Positions 19,903 to 28,628 of a DNA stretch of 40,740 nt are shown piece after piece. The notes beneath the pieces are model-generated. The model saw only the letters and a list, made by a program, of their open reading frames with translations. It did no database searches and was not told the origin of the DNA. The DNA comes from Nemertoderma westbladi (lineage: Eukaryota; Xenacoelomorpha; Nemertodermatida; Nemertodermatidae): positions 1 to 40,740 of the forward strand of contig JAUCBJ010007792.1 of the NCBI GenBank assembly GCA_032718475.1, read 5' to 3'. The first letter of the stretch is position 1. Each line of letters opens with the position of its first letter. The position numbers and the translations under genes were made by a program.

Positions 19903-21609
19903 CAGCGTCTGGAGTGGGTGTGTGACTATATTATTTTATATCTGTCTTTATTATTTTTATATTTAGGTATGTATTATTATGTAATTTTATTATAATCGTT
20001 TTCTTTAATTTTATTTAGTAGAATGTTATTTTAGCGATTATTTAGTAGATTAGTGCCATATATATATTCGCGTTTATTACTTAATTACTTATATATTATA
20101 TATTTAGTGCGACGGCGAGAAATAATTCTTTTTCTCTTTCCTTACTGTCCATATTACATTATAAATACGTGACTACAGTAAGATGAAATATCCGTACTTA
20201 TTAAAGTACAATAAAGCTCCTACTATATTCAAGTATTATTGGTAAGTAGAGTATTAGGAATGCAAAGTTCAGATCCTCGTGTCTCGGCTAAACCAAGCTC
20301 TGGGTAGACCTTGGAAATGACTTGCCTCTTCTCACTGACATTGCTTCTTGCGATATTGCTCTCATACCGTATATTAAATAATACATATAATAGCGTGATG
20401 TCCCTTTAACAGTAGCGTAAAACGGAAAATAAATCTGTTAAACCCTTTGACCATCTGTAATTCTAGTCGATTAAGATATCGCGGCACCCACCGATATACT
20501 TAAAAGACAAAATTCTAGAATCAATGGTTAACGTCCCCAGACATGTTCTGGAATAAACTGGTGCCCATCTTAAATATTAACTATTAATATTTATAAAATC
20601 TGTCAAACAAATACAATAGAGTAACTACTTACAAGTTAACTCTAGAGAATCTATAAATTAAAATCTGTCAAAATTTAGATCCTTTAAAATTCTAGTCAAT
20701 TAAGATATCGTAGCACTTACCGATACTCTTAAAAGGACAAATTTCCTAGAATTAAGGATCCTAGTCCCCAGACATGCTCTGGAATAAAATTATGTCTGTT
20801 TTAAGGATAAATAATAAAATTTACGGGAATAAATTTAAATTCATTTTTTAATGAATTTGATAAATTGTCATTTTTATACAATTTATAACATTCCCAAAAT
20901 TCCATTAATTAATAGATCATGGGAGCGGAGATTCACCCTATTAAGTGTATTAGTGTGTGAGAATTTCCAATATATAGTCAATAGCCGATAAAATTCATAA
21001 AATCATGTATAAAGAGGAATATTGACAATTAAAGAATTACTATTAAATAGCATCCCAGATCTGTATGCATGAGAATTACCCTAATTCTACTGCTAGCTTT
21101 CCATAATGTCACCATGGCAACAACCACGCTAGAATTAGAAGTGAGTTAAAAGAACAATAAAGACTTGCCCCATTGAATAGCATAAGGAATAAATAGCACA
21201 CTGCTAGTATCCAAGGATACCCAATAATAACGTGGCATTCTGGAAGGCACTTGACTAACGGACAAATGGCCCGAACGTATGCGGTTTGTGACAGTTGTGT
21301 GGAATTTGTGCGTTTATAGGTGAATGTTACTACTAAAGTGTGTTTACAGTAGCGAGTCGCAATTGTGAAAGTAGCCCTAACTCTGCAGTAATAACCTGAA
21401 GTAAATCCTTGCTCTTGGGACGGACAGTGGAGTGACGCGCGCTGGTTGTTGTGGTCGTTGTGCAGCTACTATGTTGGCGATAGGCACATCGGCGAAAGTA
21501 CATCGACGCTGAGGATCTTGCGCTGTCCGGGGGCCGTGAGGGGTAGGCAGCGACGCCCGCTAGCCTAATTATAAACTCATTATGATATTGATAAACTCAT
21601 ATAGCAGCT
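19903..21609 (+). other. Non-coding region between integrase and accessory region
   Basis: 1.7 kb with no coding-like frame. It holds two ~100-bp direct repeats (20460-20556 and 20689-20788), and a hairpin AAATTCATT-TTTT-AATGAATTT at 20837-20858. A GC-rich island (about 21410-21570) lies just before the accessory ATG, in contrast with the AT-rich remainder. The island could be a promoter or exon for the accessory gene, but this is inference. Confidence 0.55.
20460..20788 (+). repeat. Two ~100-bp direct repeats, each with a CCAGA-N5-TCTGG hairpin
   Basis: Both copies contain TTCTAGTC-ATTAAGATATCG, ACCGATA-ACTTAAAAG-ACAA, and TCCCCAGACATG-TCTGGAATAAA. The short inverted repeats lie at 20537-20551 and 20768-20782. 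About 130 bp of unique sequence separates them. Confidence 0.8.
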
Positions 21610-22056
21610 ATGACTGAGTTGATAGAAGATGATCTTGGTATCAGGGAGCGATATACTCTACCTTTACAAGCGTTTGTTGATAGCTTGATACACGGCGACG
21701 TTAGTCCAACTACTACGGAGGATGATGGTCGTTATATCGAACCGCCGATGTCCCAGGAGCAACTTACGCGTGAATTGGACTATAGAAAATTCACTGCTCG
21801 CTATACGCATCGTAATGGTACGTATATGGACTTCTTAACTACTGGCCATCCTATCGATTTACATGATACGGACTATGTCGACACCGAAAGGGAAATGGTA
21901 CTATTTAAATATCCTACCCAGCGGAGTCGGAACGATAAACTGAAAATCGAATGCGAAAATTCTATTCGAAATCGACTCGAAAGAGAAGACGTTAAAGAAC
22001 CGGATAAACGCAGTAACTCCAACGTATATTTGGAATTCTTGAGAGAAATATTGTAA
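21610..22056 (+). pseudogene. Accessory region of the BEL element, first ORF
   Basis: 148 codons from an ATG (MTELIEDDLGIRERYTLPLQ). Strongly hydrophilic, with many Asp/Glu/Arg and no hydrophobic segment or signal peptide. No domain recognised. It sits downstream of integrase and inside the 3' LTR, the position of env in retroviruses, but is not envelope-like. The following frames (22094-22522, 22716-23159) have the same charged, Pro/Arg-rich character. One ancestral ORF of about 500 codons broken by several frame changes is the simplest reading. Codon-like composition and the open frames argue against chance. Confidence 0.55.
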
Positions 22057-22093
22057 AACCGAATAAATATAACCCGCGTTTCCCCTACAAGAC

Positions 22094-22522
22094 GTGCGTC
22101 TTTGGTATTATTGCGATGAATGCCCAAGACCCAACCAACAAACGGAAAGACATAAACATCCGCGGAGACGTTGCTTTAAACACGGTTTTACTCGCTATAT
22201 TTACGGGAGTTTCGAGCGAAACTTGTTCGATGTATCACCTGCGCTCGCTCGACTCAAACGATCCTTAAATAAACATATGATCAGAGTTCCGGAATACTCG
22301 GTCAGACCTCCTCATTCCCTAGTTAGACCTCAGACTCTTGATCCTAATAGTATCACGGATCCTCCCGAACTGTACTCACTGTTCAAAGATCTAGTATTAC
22401 CCGAACAGTTAGTCGGTGGCACTCCGGTTGTGGGCTCCCTAGATATTCGCCCATCTTACCTAGCCGGATTGGGACGCGGACATCTAATATTGCCATTCAA
22501 CCGTATAATCGTCCCAGTTTAA
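22094..22522 (+). pseudogene. Accessory region of the BEL element, second ORF with Cys/His cluster
   Basis: The frame is open from about 22073 and the first alternative start is GTG at 22094, so it is probably not an independent start. Near its beginning are YYCDECPRPN and then HKHPRRRCFKHGF: a C-x2-C followed after about 14 residues by H-x-H and C-x2-H, a possible zinc-binding site. Later: DPNSITDPPELYSLFKDL and a hydrophobic, glycine-containing stretch VVGSLDIRPSYLAGLGRGHL that is too short and interrupted for a membrane span. Between 22523 and 22715 further charged coding-like sequence continues in two other frames, each closed by a stop. Function unknown. Confidence 0.5.
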
Positions 22523-22715
22523 CCCGATACAACCTGTCACCGAGGAGGAGGAGAGAGTTGTACGAAACGCATTGGACACTATTCGTCAAAAGATCGGAGA
22601 AGGAACCTACAATGTTTAGAGAAACGTAAATTGCAGCAGCAAGTCCAAGCAGTAAACGAATTAGCTTTAGCTCAGTTCGATCCGGAAATCCGGAATCTCT
22701 AAGAAGATACCGAAC

Positions 22716-23159
22716 TTGGACGACTCTACTTTCTACAAGAGTTTGGACAAATGTTTTCAACGACAAGCGGAGGAAAATCAGCTCGAGGAGAAGCATATCG
22801 ATCCCGATAGAGCCCGAGAACGCGAGTTGGAAAGAATCATCAAACCGAGGAAATTTCTCACTACACACGGTCCACCTACCGCTATCGTTCAGACGACTCG
22901 TCAGGGACCAGTAGGAGCTGCTGTCCTAAAACGCGCTCTAAAGGCCGTTAGACCTCGCTCCACTGAAGTTGATATCGATCAACCAGGTACCTCGACCGGC
23001 GGATACACCGACCGTAATCCTAAACCTTCCGATGCAATTGTATTGCAGCCTTCACCCAGGAGTTATAGCCCGCCTAGTAAAGTGGCTCGCCCCAAAGAGA
23101 AAAGGACTCTTGCTAGCCTCAAAAAACTGCGTAAACGCCGTCCACGCAAGAAAGACTAA
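22716..23159 (+). pseudogene. Accessory region of the BEL element, third ORF with basic tail
   Basis: 147 codons. It begins within a charged helical segment (FYKSLDKCFQRQAEENQLEE, then DRARERELERIIK), passes a Pro/Ser/Thr-rich linker (QPGTSTGGYTDRNPKPSD) and ends in a strongly basic tail KKLRKRRPRKKD, which looks like a nuclear localisation or nucleic-acid-binding tail. It stops at 23159, 77 bp before the 3' LTR. No family recognised. Probably the C-terminus of the same accessory protein as the two preceding frames. Confidence 0.5.
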
Positions 23160-23236
23160 CTGTTTAGAGTATTTTTATATTTTAGAAACTGTGATTTTTA
23201 TATTTTATAGAATTAAATCCCATTTTCTGGGAGCGG

Positions 23237-24421
23237 TGTAAAAGCTTTTGCGGATCTAGCTAGTCATTTTCCCTGCAAAGTACTCTGTAGGTGTTTTAGC
23301 GGACATAAAAAGCCGTTTTCCTACTCTGTAGGTGTTTTAGTGGACATAAAAAGCCATTTTTCTGTATGTGTACTTTAGCGGACATAACTAGCGATTTTAT
23401 ACCGCAATATGCCAAAATACTCTTGATACAGTGTAGTTCAGATGACGACATCTATCAGCTGATATGTCCACGTATAACTTTTCTTTGTTCTTTGTTCGGC
23501 TCGACCAATCAGAGCGATTTTCATTTCATTTGCACAGAAGCCTCCGGGAAATCGCGCAATGCATTATGGTCTTTGTTGACCTTTTTTCCTGAGCCAAAAA
23601 GATCGACTGTGGAATTATTCTGTGTTTCAGACTTTAGCCAAACATTAGAACAGCTTTGATCATAGAAACGTATAACTGTTATCAAACTGGCAAATCAGCC
23701 TGTCATATCTCATACAAACCTGATCACATACAAACACCGCATTATTTTACTGCTATTTACTGTCGGTTATTAATTGTATCAGTTGATGGAATATTGTTAT
23801 ATTTGGAGAATAACGATAAATAATCAGAAAACCCCAATCTTCTTGATATACTGAAGGTTAGAGAGACCGGTTACATATAGCAATTGCGACTTACATTATA
23901 GTGGTTTTGGAGTGAATTGAATGCTATTTCATAGGCCCTACATGTGTCAGTTGCTGTTCTCCTTATATATGATTAAAATTAGTGAAGGTCGGCAGATCAG
24001 TGTGCAGCAGTGTGCGGTAGTGTGCATGAGTGTGACAGATAACAAAGCATTTCCTAAAGAATGCGCTTTATATGTGAATCATTAGCCATCCCGTTGTGTT
24101 TAGTGTAAGTCATAACTCTGTTTACATACTTAGAGCGCCACGTCCTAAAGGAACTGTTAATATTTCCCGAAAGTGAATAATATTTGTCAGAGATTATATA
24201 TTAACGATAAGTCGAATAATACAGTAGGCCTACACCGCAATAAGGTCAGAGCATCCGAATCCAGTCTCCCTTAACCGTGGGTGAATGATCGCGCATAGGC
24301 TGGCTTCGGCTAATGTAACTTTATGTGTATCAAATACTTGTTATAGGCTAAAGTCGATTTATAACCTAGAAGACACCTAAATTTGGCAGGTTAAACTGCT
24401 AAAGGTCTAAAAGCGCGAACA
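23237..24421 (+). repeat. BEL/Pao 3' LTR
   Basis: 1185 bp, matching the 5' LTR base for base in length. It is preceded by a short purine tract CTGGGAGCGG (weak polypurine tract) and followed by the GGCTG duplication at 24422-24426. Differences from the 5' LTR cluster around 23590-23610 (four within about 20 bp). It carries the same U3 array, CCAATCAG box and TATAACTGTTAT word. Confidence 0.95.
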
Positions 24422-25298
24422 GGCTGTTATTATATTCTGGTATATTGAATTGGTGGATTGGTCTTCATCCATTGACTGAAGTGCTTCAAAGCGGTTTTTA
24501 ACTTCTACTGTATAAGCATCCTTTACAGCATTGTCAGTTCTGAGTTTTTCCCAGTCATATTTGATTTGCTTGCTTGTCCTGGGTTTGCTGGCTCTCAAAC
24601 TGAGTCTGATCTCTGCAGTCACAATTCTGTGGTCCGAACCAATTAGTCCAGTTGTGCTTTGGTTCCATTAGGGTATTGAAAGGACCATAGCTTCCCGTTA
24701 CTCTTTTCGAATGTATTGTTTGTTGTATCAATTCACATTCTTCCATTAGGTCTAAAAGTAAGCACCCATTTCTGTTAGAACTGGTGTTATAGGTGTAACC
24801 CTTGATGTCTTCTGGGCCAATTTGCGCATTCAGGTCACCAGCCATGACCCTAACATTGTGTTTCGGAATGTTCTTTATAAGTCCAGTCAGATCTTCATAA
24901 AACTTGACTGCTTGTTCTGGCTCTGAGTCATTGGTTGGACTGTAGCAACATATACCTGTTGTCTTGGGATTCCCATCAAATGTTGCGATCATAACCCTGG
25001 AATTTATAGATTCAATGTTGTTTAGGGTCTTAAGTGCAAATGGGCTTAGCAGAATTCCTACTCCACCAGTTGATGCATTGGCCGCTTTTCTTACTGCTGC
25101 GCTTGTTACTAACGTCCATCCATTTCTAATGTCATTGTACTTCATGGCAGTGTCTTCAGGGAAAATCCGATGTTCTTTGATGCAGATGATGTCGATGTTA
25201 TATTCCATTACCAGAGCGACCATGTCACCCTGTTTTCTATGTGCTTTCAGCATGCGTGCGTTCACTGTAGCAATTTTTAGTGTCTTTTTACATTTCAA
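24422..25298 (-). pseudogene. LINE (RTE-like) apurinic-type endonuclease ORF, 5' part
   Basis: Minus-strand ORF from ATG at 25298 (MKCKKTLKIATVNARML). Endonuclease/exonuclease/phosphatase motifs in order: TVNAR, IDIICIKEHRI (catalytic Glu), CCYSPTND, VMAGDLNAQIG (Asp/Asn), and IGSDHRIV (Asp-His), the last in a different frame. A frame change plus a small deletion therefore lies near 24630-24660. The frame then continues through RLSLRASKPRTSKQI to NIITA, where the BEL element interrupts it at 24422. It continues at 9100. About 140 bp upstream of the ATG (to ~25440) is probably LINE 5' UTR. No RT domain is present in either half. Confidence 0.82.
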
Positions 25299-25440
25299 CA
25301 GGTTGGTTCTTCTTTCTTCTCTGTCTTCTAAAACTGAACGGACACAGACGGTGACTCAGTTTGCTTCAGTCGACGATGGATTAATGATTTATCACATCCA
25401 TGCAGGAGATAAAAACAATAAACTTTAATTAGATTTAAAT

Positions 25441-25849
25441 GGATAATTAATATTGTACCTGTTAATAAATTTCACTTATTGCCAACAGTACCGAACTGCC
25501 GACAGTACTGGCGCTGTGCTTTCAGATTTCTTTATAACAGCCATCCCACCCACCCTTTACATGCTTGGCAGGTGGCAGGAATGAACCTATCTGGAGCCAA
25601 GAGGGATGGAGGTAGGGTTAATTTATGGCTATGGCTAGGCTACCCTTCCCCTCATCCGGTGTCTCAATGATGCACAGCCCACTACTCCCACCCCCCCCCC
25701 CCCCCCCCCCCCGCCTTGATCCATGAACCCATGGACAACCGCCCCAATGCACCACCGCACCACCAACAGCCACTCCACAGGCCGCATCGCTCCATTCTCT
25801 GACTCCATCACCCAGATATAGCGTCACCACCTCGCTAGAGGTTCCACTC
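25441..25849. other. Non-coding spacer with a 22-C run
   Basis: No credible coding frame. It contains C-rich sequence with a homopolymer of 22 C at 25691-25712. The sequence after it is rich in CACC/CCACC words. It is possibly 5' sequence of the RT element that becomes recognisable at 25850, but no motif supports this. Confidence 0.5.
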
Positions 25850-26394
25850 TAGGCCTGGTATGCAGATGACTCATCCGATGTGGACCAACTTGATGCCATC
25901 TGGGCCTGGTGATCACAGCTACTTATTCGGGGTGCCAGCATCGGCTACTACTCTGAGCCAGCTAAATGCTACCTCTCAGTTAAACCGAAGTACGAAGCGC
26001 ATGCCAAAGCAATGTTCGGACCCAGTGGTATTCAAGTTGTCGCTGGCCATTGGTTCCTGGGAGGGTACATTGGCAATGAAGAACGATGTAAAGAGTCTGT
26101 AACAAAGAAGGTGGAAGGCTGGGTAGCCAGCAGCGACAATATGGCAAGGGTTGCCAGAGTCTATCCCCAAACGGCCCATACTGGTATGTCCCGGTGTGTT
26201 GTCGAAACTGCTGAGGAGGAATTGACACCCATTCTTACCGTAGTCCTGCGCAGCTATGTCCCCGCCCTGTTTGGTACCTACTTGGGCTCTGTTGAGGGCC
26301 ACCTGATCCTCCTACCGGTTCGCCATGGTGGCATCAGGCTGCGTGACCCCCTGATAAGGAGAGTGCCAGCCAGGAAAGCATCAGTTGATGGAAC
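25850..26394 (+). pseudogene. Retroelement RT (WYADD type), 5' half of interrupted copy
   Basis: In one frame: AWYADDSSDVDQLDAIWAWW (RT motif C with catalytic Asp pair), then ASIGYYSEPAKCYLSVKPKY, GIQVVAGHWFLGGYIG, KVEGWVASSDNMARVARVYPQTA and LLPVRHGGIRLRDP. The pattern matches a family of invertebrate retroelement proteins I know from cnidarian genomes (WYADDA..GKL..L..WW). I cannot name the clade with certainty. A TGA at 25910-25912 sits where a Trp is expected. Sequence before the YADD block is not recognisable as RT, so the N-terminal part is lost. The copia element enters at 26395. Confidence 0.65.
26390..26394. repeat. Target-site duplication GGAAC (left); right copy at 31913-31917
   Basis: GGAAC immediately precedes the 5' LTR terminus TGTTAG and immediately follows the 3' LTR terminus CTAACA. 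A five-base duplication is standard for Ty1/copia. Confidence 0.95.
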
Positions 26395-26720
26395 TGTTAG
26401 ACTCGGGTTTATACTTTACAGTATCTAGCTTGGCTAGGCCTGATTGGGTAAAGACTGAAAATAGGGATATCAGTTAATATATATGTTTCAGTGATCTTGT
26501 ACATAGTTGTGCAGTCGTGTGTTCTGCAGTAGGTATGATCTACTGTCAGACAGTTGATTCAGTATTGTAGGAATATAGGTACGGCAGTTGGGGCTGAACC
26601 CTTCATCTGGTGTCTTTATAACTATAATAAACTGTAATCAAACATAGCAATATAATATCTACCTATTGCATCTTTGTTGTTTATTTATCAATATGCCATT
26701 GCAACATTGGGACACTAACA
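26395..26720 (+). repeat. Copia 5' LTR
   Basis: 326 bp, starting TGTTAGACTCGGG and ending GACACTAACA. It contains CTATAATAAACTGTAATCAAAC near 26624, where AATAAA could serve as polyadenylation signal. It pairs with 31587-31912. Confidence 0.96.
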
Positions 26721-26721
26721 A

Positions 26722-26732
26722 TGGTAGCAGAG
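26722..26732 (+). promoter_or_regulatory. Primer-binding site for initiator tRNA-Met
   Basis: TGGTAGCAGAG, one base after the 5' LTR, is the exact complement of the 3' end of metazoan initiator tRNA-Met (CTCTGCTACCA). It sets the start of minus-strand DNA synthesis. Confidence 0.85.
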
Positions 26733-27224
26733 CGTCAACCCAAAAATGAAAATGGTGATCCGTGATACAGACAGATTCATGCAGGAGTGGAGAGATACAA
26801 TAACACAGTAACAGGTTGGAAAAAGATCACATCCTTCAGTCATTCAAGTCATTACTGCAATAGGCTAACTGGCAAGCACAAGTGCAAAAGCATTAGCCTA
26901 CTGGTCACTGGTACCGGTACTGGTTACATCATTTCAGCATTAGGCTTAGAACTTACAGCCTTTATAGAACATACCATACCGGTCTGCCGGTAGTTTGAAG
27001 CATCTGCGCCTGTATACCACTACACATTCATGATTCTACATCAATTGTCAATTCTGTAATTCGTAACTGCTGAACAACTAATATCTGAATATACCGAGGT
27101 AGAGGGTATGATATATACTTTTACTGCTGCACTAGTGCAGTAGTGTGAATATCAGATATCAGGGGAGCACTACCGGTACTCATCTATTCAGAATTCGGGG
27201 TGGACGGACACCCTGAAAGGGGAT
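26733..27224 (+). other. Copia leader with palindromes
   Basis: There is no coding frame before the gag ATG. CTGCACTAGTGCAG at 27127-27140 is a perfect 14-bp palindrome within a nearly symmetric 22-bp context, a possible RNA dimerisation site. GGTACCGGTACTGG near 26910 is another symmetric element. Confidence 0.5.
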
Positions 27225-27992
27225 ATGGCAACTGGTGCCGATTATAGCAGTATTAAAAGCTACAAGGAGCCTCCTGAATTTGAACCAAATGTTACTGACT
27301 ATGAGAAATGGCGGAAAGAAGTAGATATTTTGGCTCGCCTTACAGATTTGGGGAAAAAGAAACGAGGGCTAGCAATTGTTAGAAAACTAAAGGGCAGAGC
27401 TAAGGACCGTGTTCTAGATTTGGACATTGAAACATTGGATCATGATGATGGGCTCAGTAAAGTTCTTGATGTTTTAGATAAGGTATTTAAACAAACATCA
27501 GTTGAATCAGCTTATGAGAGCTTTGTGAAATTCAAATCATTTAATAGGCCACCAGGTCAAAACATGCGAGAATTTATTTCTGATTTTGATCAACGGTTGA
27601 GGAGATTAGAGATATATGACATTAAATTAAGCGATAAGGTTATATCTGCCAGCCTTATTGACTGTGCAAACCTTCCTGAATATGAGAAACGACTAATATT
27701 GGGAACAACTGAGCTACAGCAAGATAAAGTTCGTGATAATCTTCTAAGGATGTTTGCTAATGTTTGTTCAAATTCTAAAGAGGAGCCAACTATGCTTTTT
27801 ACGCAGCCAAATATTTCACAAATAAAGACTGAACCCACATTCTATACTGGAAATAACTTTTGCAAGTGCTCTTGCAGTTGCAGTCAACCTTCTGAAAGAA
27901 CTGTCAATCCTGATCCTGAACAATATGAAAATATGGCAGACACTTACTGGGCCAGGCCCAACCGTAAGTTTTCAACAACAGCTGCTATGTAG
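27225..27992 (+). CDS. Copia Gag (capsid part), ended by in-frame TAG
   Basis: 255 codons from ATG (MATGADYSSIKSYKEPPEF). Helical capsid-like region: YEKWRKEVDILARLTDLGKK, VFKQTSVESAYESFVKFKSF, then MREFISDFDQRLRRLEIYDIKL, corresponding to the copia gag (UBN2-like) fold. It ends at TAG 27990-27992. The same frame is open afterwards and carries the zinc knuckles, so Gag is cut between capsid and nucleocapsid. This is either a nonsense mutation or a regulated read-through point. Confidence 0.85.
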   Translation: MATGADYSSIKSYKEPPEFEPNVTDYEKWRKEVDILARLTDLGKKKRGLAIVRKLKGRAKDRVLDLDIETLDHDDGLSKVLDVLDKVFKQTSVESAYESFVKFKSFNRPPGQNMREFISDFDQRLRRLEIYDIKLSDKVISASLIDCANLPEYEKRLILGTTELQQDKVRDNLLRMFANVCSNSKEEPTMLFTQPNISQIKTEPTFYTGNNFCKCSCSCSQPSERTVNPDPEQYENMADTYWARPNRKFSTTAAM

Positions 27993-28628
27993 GTACCTGC
28001 TAACCCTGCATCACAGAAACTGAGTCAGGTAAATGAGGCTCATAGTGGGCTTGGTCAGCCTAGTATCAAGAATCCTTGTAGAATTTGTTCTTCCAGTATG
28101 CATTGGGCATCCTATTGCCCACATCGTAATAAGCCTCGCTGTCATATCTGTGCTTCATTCATGCACTTTGCTGCTGCCTGTCCACACAAGAGTGAGGTAT
28201 CCAGATGTAAATTTTGTGATTCTGTTTCATTTGGAGATGTGGATGATTTCTCTGGTAATGATGTATGTATTGAGTTTGAAGTTGAAGCTTCATACATAGT
28301 TGAACCTTCTATTCCATTCATAATTATTGATACTGGATGTACGCGCACAGTTGGAGGTGAAGCTTGGTTAGATAGTTATCTAGCATTTACTAAGATTGAT
28401 TTATCTACAGTTGTTCAAGCACAAATAGACTCAGGTGGTGAACTAAAGGTAGCCCTATATAGTGTGATTCTTCCATTGTGGTTTGGATCAACATGTTATA
28501 GTATAATGGTTGATATTATTGATAGTCACATTCCATTACTTATTTCATGTGCTACTTATCCCGTCTTAATAGTGTGTTACATATTGCAGAGAATATGTTG
28601 GTTATTAATGGAGAGAGTATTTCGTTGA
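27993..28628 (+). pseudogene. Copia nucleocapsid zinc knuckles and protease
   Basis: Same frame as Gag after the TAG; no ATG is required. Two CCHC knuckles: CRICSSSMHWASYC and CHICASFMHFAAAC (both C-x2-C-x4-H-x4-C), followed by a third Cys pair CKFC. The protease shows FIIIDTGCTRTVGG, with the D-T-G triad and the Cys common after it in copia proteases. After LLISCAT (near 28550) the sequence loses frame, and the continuation is found in the next ORF, so a single-base indel is likely there. Confidence 0.8.

Larger units (their letters stand above)
9101..24421 (+). mobile_element. Full-length BEL/Pao LTR retrotransposon, 15.3 kb, defective
   Basis: Two 1185-bp direct LTRs (9101-10285, 23237-24421) start TGTAAAAGC and end GCGAACA. 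They flank a 12.95-kb internal region and are bordered by GGCTG duplications. Internal order: 1.9-kb leader, gag, aspartic protease, RT, RNase H, integrase, 1.7-kb non-coding stretch, accessory coding region, 3' LTR. Protease before RT, RT before integrase, three zinc knuckles, and the RNase H/integrase sequence signatures all fit BEL/Pao. The element is much longer than the usual 5-10 kb for this superfamily. Coding is broken by stops at 13599 and 16056, frame changes near 13200-13250 and 17140, and a deletion near 18760. It inserted into a LINE. Confidence 0.95.

Noticed and set aside
21610-23159. Retroviral-type envelope gene
   Set aside because: Position fits, but there is no signal peptide, no membrane anchor, no furin-like site in a suitable context and no glycoprotein-like Cys pattern.
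24964-25428. 154-codon plus-strand ORF opposite the LINE endonuclease
   Set aside because: Antisense shadow; the minus strand has ordered endonuclease motifs.
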